Below, piece by piece: positions 17,798 to 26,752 of a DNA stretch of 64,000 bases. Both the position numbers and the translations under genes were made by a program. Source of the stretch: Rhodococcus rhodnii NBRC 100604 (GTDB taxonomy: Bacteria > Actinomycetota > Actinomycetes > Mycobacteriales > Mycobacteriaceae); the NCBI RefSeq assembly GCF_001894925.1, contig NZ_BCXD01000020.1, positions 1 through 64,000 on the forward strand. The letters run 5' to 3'. Position 1 is the first letter of the stretch. Every line of letters starts with the position of its first letter. The notes below the pieces were generated by a model. The model made no database searches, was not told the origin of the DNA, and saw only the letters and a program-made list of their open reading frames with translations.

Positions 17798-18768
17798 CCC
17801 TCGCGCTCCTGCTCCGAAGCGGCCCGAGCGGCGAGCTCGCGACCGGCGTCCATGTAACTCATCGCTCCCCGCGATCCGGGGTCGTAGTCGAGAACGGTCA
17901 TCCCGTAGCCGGGAGCCTCCGACACCTTGACGCTTCGTGGAATCACCGACCGCAGGACGGTGTCCCCGAAGTGCGCGCGCACCTCTTCGGCGACCTGATC
18001 CGCGAGCTTCGTCCGGCCGTCGTACATCGTGAGGAGGACGGTCGACACGTGAAGCTCGGGGTTGAGATGCGACTGGACGAGTTCGATGTTGCGGAGCAAC
18101 TGGCCGACGCCCTCGAGCGCGTAGTACTCGCACTGGATCGGAATCAGAACTTCCTTGGCGGCGACGAGCGCGTTGACCGTCAGCAGGCCGAGAGACGGCG
18201 GGCAGTCGATCAGCACGTAGTCCGCGTTGATGTCGGCGAGCTTCGCTTCGCTCAGCGCAGTCTTCAGCCGTCCCTCGCGAGCGACCATCGAGACGAGTTC
18301 GATCTCGGCTCCGGCGAGGTCGATCGTCGCGGGGATGCAGAACAGTCGCTCGTTGTGCGGACTCTGCTGAACGGCCTCTGCTGCGGTCACCTCACCGAGG
18401 AGGAGTTCGTAGCTCGACGGCGTTCCCGCCGTGTGCTGGACACCGAGAGCCGTACTCGCATTGCCCTGGGGATCGAGGTCGACGACGAGCACCCGCAGTC
18501 CCTGGACGGCGAGGGCGGAAGCGAGGTTCACCGCGGTCGTCGTCTTGCCGACGCCGCCCTTCTGGTTCGCGATCGTGAAGACCCGGCGGTGAGCCGGCTT
18601 CGGCAGCGACGCGCCGGTCGGATGGAGCACCTGGCTCGCGCGATGTGCTGCGACGGCAATCGGAGTATCGCCGGCCGACAGGCTCGAGTACGGCGCCGAG
18701 AAGTCGTCGTCCAGTTCGGCATCGGACTGCGTTTCACGTGAAACGACAGAATCGGGACCACCCGTCAT
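17794..18768 (-). CDS. parA: Chromosome partition ATPase ParA
   Basis: 324 residues from the ATG at 18768, preceded by GGAGGAG at good spacing; the frame opens further upstream to 18918 but without family similarity. The deviant Walker A motif [14 protein letters not shown] (about residues 68-81) follows an N-terminal extension of about 60 residues. The Walker B region [18 protein letters not shown] and [13 protein letters not shown] are present. It is an MinD/ParA-type ATPase that binds DNA non-specifically in the ATP state and moves ParB-parS complexes. A perfect parS lies inside its own 5' coding region. Matches Rv3918c. Confidence 0.96.
   Translation of the reverse strand: MTGGPDSVVSRETQSDAELDDDFSAPYSSLSAGDTPIAVAAHRASQVLHPTGASLPKPAHRRVFTIANQKGGVGKTTTAVNLASALAVQGLRVLVVDLDPQGNASTALGVQHTAGTPSSYELLLGEVTAAEAVQQSPHNERLFCIPATIDLAGAEIELVSMVAREGRLKTALSEAKLADINADYVLIDCPPSLGLLTVNALVAAKEVLIPIQCEYYALEGVGQLLRNIELVQSHLNPELHVSTVLLTMYDGRTKLADQVAEEVRAHFGDTVLRSVIPRSVKVSEAPGYGMTVLDYDPGSRGAMSYMDAGRELAARAASEQEREG
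18731..18744. promoter_or_regulatory. parS site in the 5' end of parA
   Basis: GTTTCACGTGAAAC, a perfect 14-base palindrome identical to the parS core of mycobacteria and corynebacteria. It is about 6.3 kb from the origin, so ParB loading near oriC is expected. It lies inside codons 9-13 of parA. Confidence 0.9.
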
Positions 18769-18808
18769 CGAACGACTCCTCCATCTCGAACGTGCACAAC
18801 GACACCCC

Positions 18809-19519
18809 TCATCTGTTCTGCCTCCTGCGGGTGCGAGTCGACTTGGTCGCCCGGACCACGACGGTGGGAACCGGAAGGATGCCGACGCCGCACTCGACGA
18901 CATCGATCTCGTCGGCACCGAGCTTCTTCATCGCGGCGCGATCTCGTGTGATCTCCTCGGTTGCACTCGCGCCCTTCAATGCGAGCATTCTTCCACGCTC
19001 GTGCACGAGCGGCAGCGACCACCGCGTGAGCTTCGCCAACGGAGCGACGGCCCGTGACGTCACGACGTCCGCGCCACCTGCTTCCTTGACGACGCCCGAA
19101 TCCTCCGCGCGACCGCGGACGACGAGAACGTTGGTCAGCTGGTTCGTCTCGACGAACTCGGCGAGGTACACCGAACGGCGCAGCAGCGGCTCCACGAGCG
19201 TCACGCGGATGTCGGGACGTGCGATCGCGAGGGGAATTCCGGGAAGCCCGGCGCCACTGCCGACGTCGACGACGCTCTCGTTCTCGGCGACGAGTTCCGC
19301 GATCACTGCGCAGTTGAGGATGTGCCGCTCCCACAGCCGCGGGATCTCGCGCGGCCCGATCAGCCCGCGCTCGACACCGTCCTGCGCGAGCGATTCGTGA
19401 TACTTCTCGGCGAGGCCGAACCGATCACCGAAGAGTTCACGGGAAGCCGCGATCGGATCGAAGTCCGGCTCGGACTGGTCGGGTTCCACGTGAAACATCC
19501 TCCTGCACACCATCGACAT
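18809..19519 (-). CDS. rsmG: 16S rRNA (guanine527-N7)-methyltransferase
   Basis: RsmG/GidB methylates G527 of 16S rRNA using S-adenosylmethionine; in many bacteria its loss gives low-level streptomycin resistance. Up to 236 residues. The SAM-binding motif [20 protein letters not shown] is present, with upstream [14 protein letters not shown] and downstream [20 protein letters not shown]. Three ATGs are possible (19519, 19513, 19498). The last has AGGAGG directly abutting it, too close to use, and overlaps a parS-like site, so an upstream start is likely. Same place as Rv3919c between parA and jag. Confidence 0.93.
   Translation of the reverse strand: MSMVCRRMFHVEPDQSEPDFDPIAASRELFGDRFGLAEKYHESLAQDGVERGLIGPREIPRLWERHILNCAVIAELVAENESVVDVGSGAGLPGIPLAIARPDIRVTLVEPLLRRSVYLAEFVETNQLTNVLVVRGRAEDSGVVKEAGGADVVTSRAVAPLAKLTRWSLPLVHERGRMLALKGASATEEITRDRAAMKKLGADEIDVVECGVGILPVPTVVVRATKSTRTRRRQNR
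19483..19496. promoter_or_regulatory. parS-like site (one mismatch) at the 5' end of rsmG
   Basis: GTTCCACGTGAAAC on the plus strand, i.e. GTTTCACGTGGAAC on the minus strand: 13 of 14 parS positions. It lies 190 bases from the perfect parS at 19686, so the two may act together. Confidence 0.5.
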
Positions 19520-19675
19520 TCAGCGGCTCTCAGCGTATCTGTCGCATCGTCGGGAGGACATACGGAAGCCTGTGTGTCTGCCGACAAACTCGCACACGGC
19601 GTCACCGCACCCGCGTCACAGTGACGAAACTCCCGCGGGTGTCCGATCATTCACGAACCGTCGCCGAAAAACACT

Positions 19676-19709
19676 TCGGGCCCGCGTTTCACGTGAAACG
19701 CGGGCCCGA
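19676..19709 (-). terminator. Palindrome combining a perfect parS with a likely terminator of the yidC-jag operon
   Basis: A perfect 34-base palindrome. Its centre is the parS core GTTTCACGTGAAAC (19686-19699), flanked by GC arms CGGGCCC/GGGCCCG. On the minus strand it lies 31 bases after the jag stop and is followed by AAGTGTTTTTCGG, so the RNA would form a long stem followed by a U-tract: an intrinsic terminator. One element appears to do both jobs. Nothing else is visible in 19520-19740. Confidence 0.8.
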
Positions 19710-19740
19710 GAGGTGGGTGCCGGGAGGGACCCGGCCGCGG

Positions 19741-20328
19741 CTACTTCTTGACGACGACGACGTGCCGGTTCGGCTCGGCGCCTTCGCTCTCGCTTGCGAC
19801 GCCGTCGATGCGCGCGACGGCGTCGTGCACGATCTTCCGTTCGAACGGCGTCATCGGACGCATGCTCTCCGCTTCGCCCGAGGCGAGCACTCGCTCCGCT
19901 GCTTCGGTGCCGAGGTTCGTCAGCTTCTCCCGAAGCCCCGCGCGCCATCCCGCGACGTCGAGCATCAGCCGGCTGCGTTCGCCCGTCGACTGCTGCACGG
20001 CGAGCCGCGTCAACTCCTGAAGCGCATCGAGAACTTCACCCTTCTTGCCGACGAGCTTCGTCAGATCGTCGCCGCCGTCGATGGACACGATCGCGCGGTC
20101 GCCCTCGACGTCGAGATCGATGTCGCCGTCGAAATCGAGGATGTCGAGCAACTGCTCGAGGTAGTCGCCGGCGATCTCGCCTTCTTCGACGAGATCGTCG
20201 TCCTCGTCGAAGTCGCTGTCGACGGTCGCGTCCACCGCGGTGTCGTCACCCTGGGCCTCGTCACCCGGCGCCTCGGGGAGGGGAGTGGTGGCGTCGGTTT
20301 CCACGGCGTTTCCGGCCTCACTGGTCAT
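19741..20328 (-). CDS. jag: Jag/KhpB-type RNA-binding protein (KH and R3H domains)
   Basis: 195 residues from the ATG at 20328; a GTG at 20337 adds three residues and is also possible. The acidic N-terminus is followed by a Jag-like segment (EIAGDYLEQLLDILDFDGDI), a KH domain with the GKKG signature (KLVGKKGEVLDALQELTRLA) and an R3H domain (SMRPMTPFERKIVHDAVARI). In other bacteria KhpB binds RNA with KhpA and influences cell division and elongation. It follows yidC in the rpmH-rnpA-yidD-yidC block as Rv3920c does. Confidence 0.93.
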   Translation of the reverse strand: MTSEAGNAVETDATTPLPEAPGDEAQGDDTAVDATVDSDFDEDDDLVEEGEIAGDYLEQLLDILDFDGDIDLDVEGDRAIVSIDGGDDLTKLVGKKGEVLDALQELTRLAVQQSTGERSRLMLDVAGWRAGLREKLTNLGTEAAERVLASGEAESMRPMTPFERKIVHDAVARIDGVASESEGAEPNRHVVVVKK

Positions 20329-20379
20329 GGATGTCACTTGCTCCTGTGTCGGGCCCGACCGGGCCACTCGTCCGGCCGC

Positions 20380-21555
20380 TCAGCGCCGTTTGCGCTTGGC
20401 GTTCTTGCCACGGTTCGCGCGCGGCCGGTTCTGCTGGGGCTTCGGGTTGCGTGGTGCGGAGTTCTTGCCGCCACCGCCGGACTGCCCGGAGGTCGTCTTG
20501 GGCCTCGGGTCCTGACCGGACTTCTCCGACTTCGACGCGGCACCGTTCGATTCGGCGTCGCCGGCAGGCTCGGTCGTGTCAGCCTCGATCTCGGTGGCCG
20601 AGTCGTCGGTGTCGCCGGCGACGGTCGCTGCGCTCTGGGCACCCTTGCCACGCTTCGGCTTCGCACCGGGCTTCGGCGCATTCGCGGTACGACGCTCCAT
20701 GGCCTCGGCCTTCTTCGCCTGCTCCTCGCGGTCGATGCGGCCGAACACGAGGTGCTGCTGGCCGTAGGTCCACACGTTGTTGGAGACCCAGTAGAGCAGG
20801 ATGGCGATGGGGAGGAACGGGCCACCGACGAGCACGGCGAACGGGAACACGTACAGCGCGAGCTTGTTCATGATCGCGGACTGCGGGTTGGCGGCGGCCT
20901 CGGGGCTCTGCCGCGCAACCGACGCGCGCGAGTTCATGTGGGTCGCGATGCTCGCGATGAGCATGAGCGGCACCGACACGGCGACGATCGGCCACACCGA
21001 CGGGACGCCGCCGAACGGCTCGAACGCCTCGAGGACGTTGTCGGGGCTCGTGATCGCAGCCGAGATGGGTGCGCCGAACAGACGGGCACTCAGGAACGAC
21101 TGGACGTCGTCGACACTGAAGAAGTAGTTCGGGGTGTTCGCGTTCTCCTCGGGCGACATGCCGAGCTGACCGAGTCCGGTGCCGGTGCGGTTGAACGACC
21201 GCAGCACGTGGAACAGACCGAGGAACACCGGCGCCTGCAGCAACACGGGCAGACAGCCCATGAGCGGATTGAAGCCGTGCTCCTTCTGGAGTTTCTGCAG
21301 CTCCAGCGCCTGCCGCTGACGATCGTTCGAATACTTCTTCTGCAGCGCCTTGATCTGCGGCTGCAGTTCCTGCATCTGGCGCGTCGTCCGGACCTGCTTG
21401 ACGAACGGCTTGTACAGGATCACGCGGAGCGTGAACACGAGGAACACCACGGACAGTGCCCAGGCGAAACCGTTGTCCGGCCCGAGTACGGCACCGAAGA
21501 CCTTGTGCCACACCCAGAGGATGCCGGAGACCGGATAGTAGATGATGTCGAGCAC
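20380..21555 (-). CDS. yidC: Membrane protein insertase YidC
   Basis: 391 residues from GTG at 21555 ([20 protein letters not shown]); the frame runs 38 codons further upstream without family similarity. Five TM segments of the 60KD_IMP family: a first TM with IIYYPVSG, then [20 protein letters not shown] with the conserved hydrophilic-groove arginine region, a cytoplasmic coiled hairpin ([20 protein letters not shown]), and later TMs ending near [20 protein letters not shown]. The C-terminal 110 residues are a basic/acidic tail ending [11 protein letters not shown], suited to ribosome contact. It inserts proteins into the membrane alone or with SecYEG. Matches Rv3921c. Confidence 0.95.
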   Translation of the reverse strand: MLDIIYYPVSGILWVWHKVFGAVLGPDNGFAWALSVVFLVFTLRVILYKPFVKQVRTTRQMQELQPQIKALQKKYSNDRQRQALELQKLQKEHGFNPLMGCLPVLLQAPVFLGLFHVLRSFNRTGTGLGQLGMSPEENANTPNYFFSVDDVQSFLSARLFGAPISAAITSPDNVLEAFEPFGGVPSVWPIVAVSVPLMLIASIATHMNSRASVARQSPEAAANPQSAIMNKLALYVFPFAVLVGGPFLPIAILLYWVSNNVWTYGQQHLVFGRIDREEQAKKAEAMERRTANAPKPGAKPKRGKGAQSAATVAGDTDDSATEIEADTTEPAGDAESNGAASKSEKSGQDPRPKTTSGQSGGGGKNSAPRNPKPQQNRPRANRGKNAKRKRR

Positions 21556-21559
21556 GGCT

Positions 21560-21895
21560 CTATGTACCCCTCTGCTTTTCGGCAGTAAGCAACGGTTCTG
21601 TCGTGGTCCGCTCGGGCGCTCTCCGGCGGGGCGGCACGGGATTCCAGCCACCAGGATGCCAGGGGCCACATTTGGCGAGCCGCACGAGGGTCAGCAGCGA
21701 TCCGACGACGAAGCCGCGGGTCCGCAGCGCTTCGACGGCGTACTCACTGCACGTCGGTGTGAAGCGGCAGGTCGGCATGCGCGTGGGCGACACGTACGTG
21801 CGATAGAGCTCGACGGCGAAGACCGTCGCCGTCACCGGGAATCGCCGGACGGTGGCGAGTGGATGCCGGGCACGGGCATCTGAGTCGTCGGTCAT
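21560..21895 (-). CDS. yidD: Membrane protein insertion efficiency factor YidD
   Basis: 111 residues. The YidD signature [20 protein letters not shown] followed by [11 protein letters not shown] and [13 protein letters not shown] is complete, including the three conserved cysteines. It is thought to assist YidC in membrane insertion at the inner face of the membrane. It starts within rnpA (ATGA overlap at 21892-21895) and ends 4 bases before the yidC start. Matches Rv3922c. Confidence 0.95.
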   Translation of the reverse strand: MTDDSDARARHPLATVRRFPVTATVFAVELYRTYVSPTRMPTCRFTPTCSEYAVEALRTRGFVVGSLLTLVRLAKCGPWHPGGWNPVPPRRRAPERTTTEPLLTAEKQRGT

Positions 21896-22269
21896 GACGC
21901 CCTGCTCGTCGACGCGGTGAGGCCGAGTTTCGACACGGCCGAACGGAACTGGGTCTCGAGGTCGGTGGACGTCGCGGACGCGGCGCCCGGAAGCGCGCGA
22001 ATCACGATGTCGTACGCGGGATCCACGGTCGCGACGGTCGTGGCGCAGATATGACGAAGCCGGCGGGCGACTCGATGTCGAATCACCGCCGGCCCGACAG
22101 CCTTGCTCACGATCAGCCCGTATCGCGGACCACCGCGCCTCACCAGATCGCCCGCTGCCACGGTGTCGTAGGCATGTACGACGATGTCGCGACGCCCGGT
22201 ACGCCGTCCCCGACGTACCGCGGCCCCGAAATCGGCGTGACTGTGCAGGCGATGCCGATCAGGAAGCAT
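21892..22269 (-). CDS. rnpA: Ribonuclease P protein component
   Basis: 125 residues. The protein subunit of RNase P, which binds the RNA subunit and helps mature the 5' ends of tRNAs. The N-terminus MLPDRHRLHSHADFGAAVRR and the RNR-type motif AVGPAVIRHRVARRLRHICA are typical; the second shows R-H-R-V-A-R-R in place of the more common R-N-R-x-K-R-x-x-R, an accepted variant. It lies 20 bases after rpmH and is coupled to yidD. Confidence 0.94.
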   Translation of the reverse strand: MLPDRHRLHSHADFGAAVRRGRRTGRRDIVVHAYDTVAAGDLVRRGGPRYGLIVSKAVGPAVIRHRVARRLRHICATTVATVDPAYDIVIRALPGAASATSTDLETQFRSAVSKLGLTASTSRAS

Positions 22270-22289
22270 GCGTGCTCCCGATCAGCGAA

Positions 22290-22433
22290 TCATGCGGTGA
22301 GCGATGCGCGGCCCTTACGGCGACGCGCCGTGACGATCGCGCGTCCGGCGCGGGTCCGCATACGAAGACGGAAGCCGTGAACCCGCGCGCGGCGTCGGTT
22401 GTTCGGCTGGAACGTCCGCTTGCCCTTGGCCAC
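22290..22433 (-). CDS. rpmH: 50S ribosomal protein L34
   Basis: 47 residues from GTG at 22433: [20 protein letters not shown] then [20 protein letters not shown] and GRASLTA. This is a complete L34, highly basic and the usual size. It is the first gene of the leftward operon rpmH-rnpA-yidD-yidC-jag that bounds the origin region. Confidence 0.97.
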   Translation of the reverse strand: MAKGKRTFQPNNRRRARVHGFRLRMRTRAGRAIVTARRRKGRASLTA

Positions 22434-22681
22434 GGTGAACACTCCTCGAGTCGTGCGGCGCCCACGGCGCCTTGTCTGCTGAAGACGCTGCTGCGTCCGG
22501 TCTGTCGAGCCACCGTGCCTCGGATCCGTGGGTGGAGCCTCGTGACCGCACCGCCGCCGACGGCGACATACGGCCACCGCACGACAGGGTGACCGTTCGA
22601 GAATACGGATTCGGACCCGCCTCGGTCAAACCAGCCCCGTCGCCGCGGCGACCAGGGCGATCGTCGTCACGTCCCCCACTC

Positions 22682-22746
22682 CTCGAGGGCGTCTCGAGGC
22701 GGGTGTCTCGAGGAGTGGCTCGAGGAGTCGTCCGCCGCGTCTCGAG
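22682..22746. repeat. CTCGAG cluster upstream of dnaA (five copies in 65 bases)
   Basis: CTCGAG occurs at 22682, 22693, 22707, 22719 and 22741 (first base of each): steps of 11, 14, 12 and 22 bases. A sixth copy is at 22445. The region is non-coding on both strands as far as I can see. It resembles the larger array downstream of dnaA. Confidence 0.9.
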
Positions 22747-23029
22747 GGGCCGAAGGTCCGGTGAATCTTCGATGTCCACCAAAACCGCATGACGGAGCGA
22801 ATCACGCTGCTAGCGTCGACTCCATGATTTCGGGGGCGGCCTGCGGCGATTCATCCACAGCAGGCGTGTTCGGGCGGTCGGCCCGCGCGCCGAGTCGATG
22901 CAACGCGCCCACGTCCCGCACCCACTGAATATCACCCCACACCGCACTCTCTCGCATTTCTCCAGGTGAGAGGCTTGTCACGACCTCGTTCGCGCGGCTC
23001 ATGCCGCGACGCGGGGCCGGGTGTGCAGC

Positions 23030-23061
23030 TTTTCCACACCTGTGGATAATCGTGTGGATAT
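23030..23061. promoter_or_regulatory. Triple DnaA-box cluster upstream of dnaA
   Basis: TTTTCCACA (23030-23038), TGTGGATAA (23041-23049, exact reverse complement of TTATCCACA) and TGTGGATAT (23053-23061) lie within 32 bases, about 100 bases before the dnaA GTG. DnaA binding here would probably repress its own gene. Confidence 0.8.
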
Positions 23062-23157
23062 TCGCCGGGCACGTCCCCGGACACCACTCGCGGCGCGAGG
23101 TGCAGGGCTCGTCACCGAGCGCGCTCGCCAGTGCCGCCCGACACCAGGGAGGCACCC

Positions 23158-24756
23158 GTGACCGAGGATCCCGACGCCCTCGCCAGAGTGTGGCCGGCGG
23201 TCCTCGCCGAACTCACGTCGCCGACCCCCGGCGGGGACCGGCCGCCGCTCTCCCGCGGGCAGCGCGCGTGGCTCGCACTCGTGAAGCCGCTCGCACTCGT
23301 CCAGGGTTTCGCGCTGTTGTCGGTCCCGTCGTCGCTCGCGCAGGAGGCGATCGAGCGCGATCTGCGTGAACCGATCCTCTCGGCGCTCGGCCGTCACCTC
23401 GGCGAACAGGTCGAGGGCCTGGGCGTACGGATCGCCGCGCCCGACCCCGACGAACGCACGCCCGACGAACCGGTCCGGCCGGCGCCGCGTCCCGAACCCG
23501 TCGCCGCACCCGCCCACCGCGACGCCCCCGCCCACCGCGACGCCGATTATCGCCCGGAGCCGCAGCGCACCGTCCAGGCCGGCGGATACGGCCGTCCCGA
23601 CGTGACCTTCGAGAGCGATCTCGACGAGGTCGACGACGAGAGCGATGCGATCGCCGCCGTCCAGGAGTCGTGGCCGTCGTACTTCACGAAACCACCGTCT
23701 CCGAGCACTCCCTCCGCGACCGGCGGCAACAGCCTCAATGCGAAGTACACCTTCGACACCTTCGTCATCGGCTCGTCGAACAGGTTCGCGCACGCCGCAG
23801 CCGTCGCCATCGCCGAGGCGCCGGCCCGCGCCTACAACCCGCTCTTCATCTGGGGCGCGTCCGGGCTCGGCAAGACACATCTGCTGCACGCCGCCGGCCA
23901 CTACGCCCAGCGGTTGTTCCCCGGGATGCGCGTGAAGTACGTGTCGACCGAGGAGTTCACGAACGACTTCATCAACAGTCTTCGCGACGACCGCAAGGTC
24001 GCGTTCAAGCGGCGTTACCGCGAGACGGACGTGCTGCTCGTCGACGACATCCAGTTCATCGAGGGCAAGGAAGGCATCCAGGAGGAGTTCTTCCACACCT
24101 TCAACACGCTGCACAACGCGAACAAGCAGATCGTCGTGTCCTCCGACCGCCCGCCCAAGCAGCTCGCGACCCTCGAGGAGCGGCTGCGCACGCGGTTCGA
24201 GTGGGGACTCATCACCGACGTGCAGCCCCCCGAACTCGAGACCCGGATCGCGATCCTCAGCAAGAAGGCCCGCATGGACCGCCTCGAGGTGCCGCACGAC
24301 GTCCTCGAGCTCATCGCCAGCAGGATCGAGCGCAACATTCGTGAGCTCGAGGGCGCGCTGATCCGTGTGACGGCGTTCGCGTCGCTCAACCGGCAGCCGC
24401 TCGATCTCACGCTCGCCGAGGTCGTGCTGCGTGATCTCATGCCCGACGCCGCGACGGTCGAGATCAACGCCGCGACGATCATGGCGGTGACGGCCGAGTA
24501 CTTCGGCATGTCGATCGACGATCTGTGCGGCCCCGGCAAGGCACGTGCGCTCGCGCAGGCACGCCAGATCTCGATGTACCTGTGCCGGGAGCTGACGGAC
24601 CTGTCGTTGCCCAAGATCGGTCAGACGTTCGGCCGTGATCACACGACGGTCATGTACGCCGACAAGAAGATTCGCAAGGAGATGGCGGAGCGTCGCAAGG
24701 TCTACGACCAGGTCCAGGAGCTCACGGCGAGGATCAAGCAGCGCTCGAAGCGCTGA
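23158..24756 (+). CDS. dnaA: Chromosomal replication initiator DnaA
   Basis: 532 residues from GTG at 23158, five bases after AGGGAGG. Domain I is residues 1-90, then a long Pro/Arg/Asp-rich domain II (about 90-185). The AAA+ domain III has Walker [10 protein letters not shown] (about 234-242) and Walker [21 protein letters not shown]. Domain IV ends with the DnaA-box binding motif [14 protein letters not shown]. It binds boxes around oriC, melts the origin and recruits DnaB. The Walker A reads GASG where many species have GESG or GGVG. Start chosen by the Shine-Dalgarno and match to the mycobacterial N-terminus. Confidence 0.97.
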   Translation: MTEDPDALARVWPAVLAELTSPTPGGDRPPLSRGQRAWLALVKPLALVQGFALLSVPSSLAQEAIERDLREPILSALGRHLGEQVEGLGVRIAAPDPDERTPDEPVRPAPRPEPVAAPAHRDAPAHRDADYRPEPQRTVQAGGYGRPDVTFESDLDEVDDESDAIAAVQESWPSYFTKPPSPSTPSATGGNSLNAKYTFDTFVIGSSNRFAHAAAVAIAEAPARAYNPLFIWGASGLGKTHLLHAAGHYAQRLFPGMRVKYVSTEEFTNDFINSLRDDRKVAFKRRYRETDVLLVDDIQFIEGKEGIQEEFFHTFNTLHNANKQIVVSSDRPPKQLATLEERLRTRFEWGLITDVQPPELETRIAILSKKARMDRLEVPHDVLELIASRIERNIRELEGALIRVTAFASLNRQPLDLTLAEVVLRDLMPDAATVEINAATIMAVTAEYFGMSIDDLCGPGKARALAQARQISMYLCRELTDLSLPKIGQTFGRDHTTVMYADKKIRKEMAERRKVYDQVQELTARIKQRSKR

Positions 24757-24772
24757 CTCCCGTGCCGCATCG

Positions 24773-24801
24773 CGCCCCCTCGAGGTTTCCCCGAGGGGGC
24801 G
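24773..24801 (+). terminator. dnaA terminator hairpin
   Basis: CGCCCCCTCG (24773-24782) pairs with CGAGGGGGCG (24792-24801) around a 9-base loop, followed by TTCT. It starts 16 bases after the dnaA stop. The first CTCGAG of the origin array overlaps its left arm. Confidence 0.75.
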
Positions 24802-25336
24802 TTCTCATGCCCCGGAGGGTTCGTCCGCCGGCCTCGAGGCGGGCTCGAGGGGCTCCTCGAGGTCTTCCTCGAGGGTTGCGTTTCGGCCCGCTCGAGCGGT
24901 CCCTCGAGGGCCGCGGAACCCGGCGACATGGGGCACCTCGAGCCGTTCGGCGTCCACTCCTCGAGACGGCCCGTCCGACACGCCGCGGCGACACGCCGGT
25001 CTTTCGACCTGCGGCGGAGCACTCACACCTGTGGACAACTGTGGGGATCACGTGGACAACGTGTGGACAATTGGTGCAGAAATCGGGCTGACCTCGAGGA
25101 TTCCACATGCGAGCCCGATCGGTCCTCGAGTCGGTCCTCGAGATGTCCACATGCCTCGAGGCGGTGCGACCAGCCTCGACGGGGGTTCGTCCCCAGATTC
25201 CACAACACCTATTGGTACTGCTGTTGTCTCTCTCCATTCATCTCTTCGAAAACAGCTGTGGGGACAACCGTCGTACACAGGCCTCGTCTCGAGTCGGATC
25301 GTCTCGAGCGGATCGGGTTTGCGGCGGGGCCTCGAG
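24779..25336. repeat. CTCGAG palindrome array across oriC (16 copies)
   Basis: CTCGAG starts at 24779, 24833, 24844, 24856, 24868, 24891, 24903, 24937, 24960, 25093, 25125, 25137, 25155, 25288, 25303 and 25331. Many are embedded in CCTCGAGG. Left-cluster steps are 11, 12, 12, 23, 12, 34 and 23 bases, near multiples of a helical turn. From base composition I would expect about 0.2 copies in this length. Not explained by codons, since the region is non-coding. Confidence 0.92.
25021..25070. promoter_or_regulatory. Main DnaA-box cluster of oriC
   Basis: Four box-like sequences in tandem on one strand: TGTGGACAA (25030), TGTGGGGAT (25040), CGTGGACAA (25051) and TGTGGACAA (25062). They are spaced 10-11 bases, so DnaA could bind as a filament on one face. 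TGTGGACAA is the reverse complement of TTGTCCACA, the usual actinobacterial box. Confidence 0.85.
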
Positions 25337-25463
25337 GGCTTACCGTTGTGCAGCGCAGTCGACACCTCCCCGTGACCGAATTCGCTCCGTGAACGGACGA
25401 CGCGTCGGACTGCTGTGGGAGACTCGGCGCAGATGATCAGACGGCCCGGTAGGTGGTGTTCGC

Positions 25464-26702
25464 ATGCACGGTGACGTGGTACCGACGGAGAGGAACGACG
25501 CGGCGATGGAGCACGCTGAGGGGCAGACGGGGGATCTGAGATTCCGCGTCACCCGTGAGGAGTTCGCGGACGCCGTCGCGTGGGTCGCTCGCAGCCTGCC
25601 GTCCCGGCCTCCGGTGCCCGTGCTCGGTGGCGTGCTCCTCGAAGCCGGCACCGAAGGACTCACCGTCTCCGGCTTCGACTACGAGGTCAGCGCACAGATC
25701 CGCGTCGCCGCGGAGGTCGCGAACGGCGGCCGCGCACTGGTGTCCGGGAAGCTCCTCGCCGACATCACCAAGTCGCTGCCCGGCAAGCCCGTCGACGTCA
25801 CGCTCGACGGCACGCGTGTGCTCATCAACTGCGGCAGCGCGAAGTTCTCGCTGCCCACGATGCCCGTCGAGGACTACCCGCAGCTCCCGTCGCTGCCGGC
25901 ACGGACCGGCACGATCGAGGCGACGGTCTTCGCCGAGTCGATCGGTCAGGTCGCCGTCGCCGCAGGTCGCGACGACACCCTTCCGATGCTCACCGGTATC
26001 CGCGTCGAGATCGGCGACGGCTCGATGGTCCTCGCGGCAACGGATCGCTTCCGGCTCGCCGTCCGCGAACTCGAGTGGTCGCCTGCCGGTGCGGGCGAGG
26101 CAGCCGTCCTCGTTCCCGCCAAGACACTCTCGGAAGCCGCGAAATCCATTCCGGGAGAAGGTAGTTCTCCCGTCGAGCTCGCCCTCGGCAGCGGCTCGGC
26201 CGTGGGCCACGACGGCCTCCTCGGCATCGTCAACGAGGGCCGTCGCACCACGACCCGCCTTCTCGATGCGGAGTTCCCGAAGTTCCGTCAGCTCCTGCCC
26301 GCCGAGCACACGTCGATGGCGGACGTCGAGGTCGCTCCCCTCGTCGACGCGATCAAGCGCGTCGCCCTCGTCGCCGAGCGCGGAGCCCAGGTCCGGTTGC
26401 AGTTCACGCCCGGCAGCGTCGTGCTGTCGGCGGGTGGCGACGACGCCGGCAAGGCAGAGGAGGAACTGCCCGCCGAGTTCCACGGCGAGCCGCTCATGAT
26501 CGCGTTCAATCCCGGTTACCTGCTCGACGGTCTCTCGTCGCTGCACTCCGAGAAGGTGAGCTTCGGCTTCACGACGCCCAGCCGTCCCGCGGTGCTCCGT
26601 CCCGCGAGCGACGAGGCCCCTCAGCCGGACGACTCGGGCAACTACCCCGCGCCGCACAGCGTGTACACGTACCTGCTGATGCCGGTCCGGCTCCCGGGCT
26701 GA
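25464..26702 (+). CDS. dnaN: DNA polymerase III beta sliding clamp
   Basis: 412 residues from the ATG at 25464 (AGGTGG seven bases before); an ATG at 25506 ([15 protein letters not shown]) gives 398 residues, nearer the usual length, and is also possible. Three clamp domains: [16 protein letters not shown] in the first, [15 protein letters not shown] in the second, and the C-terminal [12 protein letters not shown] that forms the peptide-binding pocket. The dimeric ring tethers polymerase to DNA. It is the first gene rightward from oriC, as in all relatives. Confidence 0.96.
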   Translation: MHGDVVPTERNDAAMEHAEGQTGDLRFRVTREEFADAVAWVARSLPSRPPVPVLGGVLLEAGTEGLTVSGFDYEVSAQIRVAAEVANGGRALVSGKLLADITKSLPGKPVDVTLDGTRVLINCGSAKFSLPTMPVEDYPQLPSLPARTGTIEATVFAESIGQVAVAAGRDDTLPMLTGIRVEIGDGSMVLAATDRFRLAVRELEWSPAGAGEAAVLVPAKTLSEAAKSIPGEGSSPVELALGSGSAVGHDGLLGIVNEGRRTTTRLLDAEFPKFRQLLPAEHTSMADVEVAPLVDAIKRVALVAERGAQVRLQFTPGSVVLSAGGDDAGKAEEELPAEFHGEPLMIAFNPGYLLDGLSSLHSEKVSFGFTTPSRPAVLRPASDEAPQPDDSGNYPAPHSVYTYLLMPVRLPG

Positions 26703-26752
26703 TCCTCGTCGATCGACACCACCCGCAATCCCGAGCGAACGGAGGCGCTTCG

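Larger units (their letters stand above)
22434..23157. other. rpmH-dnaA intergenic region (724 bases) with DnaA boxes and CTCGAG repeats
   Basis: This divergent intergenic carries the rpmH and dnaA control regions. It contains CTCGAG at 22445, 22682, 22693, 22707, 22719 and 22741, and DnaA-box-like sequences at 22851 (TCATCCACA), 23030 (TTTTCCACA), 23041 (TGTGGATAA, a perfect box) and 23053 (TGTGGATAT). Short open frames crossing it on both strands have no ribosome binding site or family similarity. The boxes just upstream of dnaA suggest autoregulation by DnaA and possibly a second origin module. Confidence 0.8.
24757..25463. other. oriC: oriC: dnaA-dnaN intergenic region
   Basis: The 707-base non-coding stretch has the position and content of an actinobacterial origin. 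DnaA boxes include TGTGGACAA at 25030 and 25062, CGTGGACAA at 25051, TGTGGGGAT at 25040, TCCACA cores at 25101, 25146 and 25199, and TGTGGGGACAA at 25257. A relatively AT-rich run (33 of 60 bases at 25201-25260) is the likely unwinding element. Sixteen CTCGAG palindromes fill 24779-25336. The dnaA terminator hairpin lies at its left end. Confidence 0.9.

Noticed and set aside
22802-23155. A 117-codon minus-strand frame upstream of dnaA
   Set aside because: No ribosome binding site or family similarity, and it crosses the DnaA boxes.
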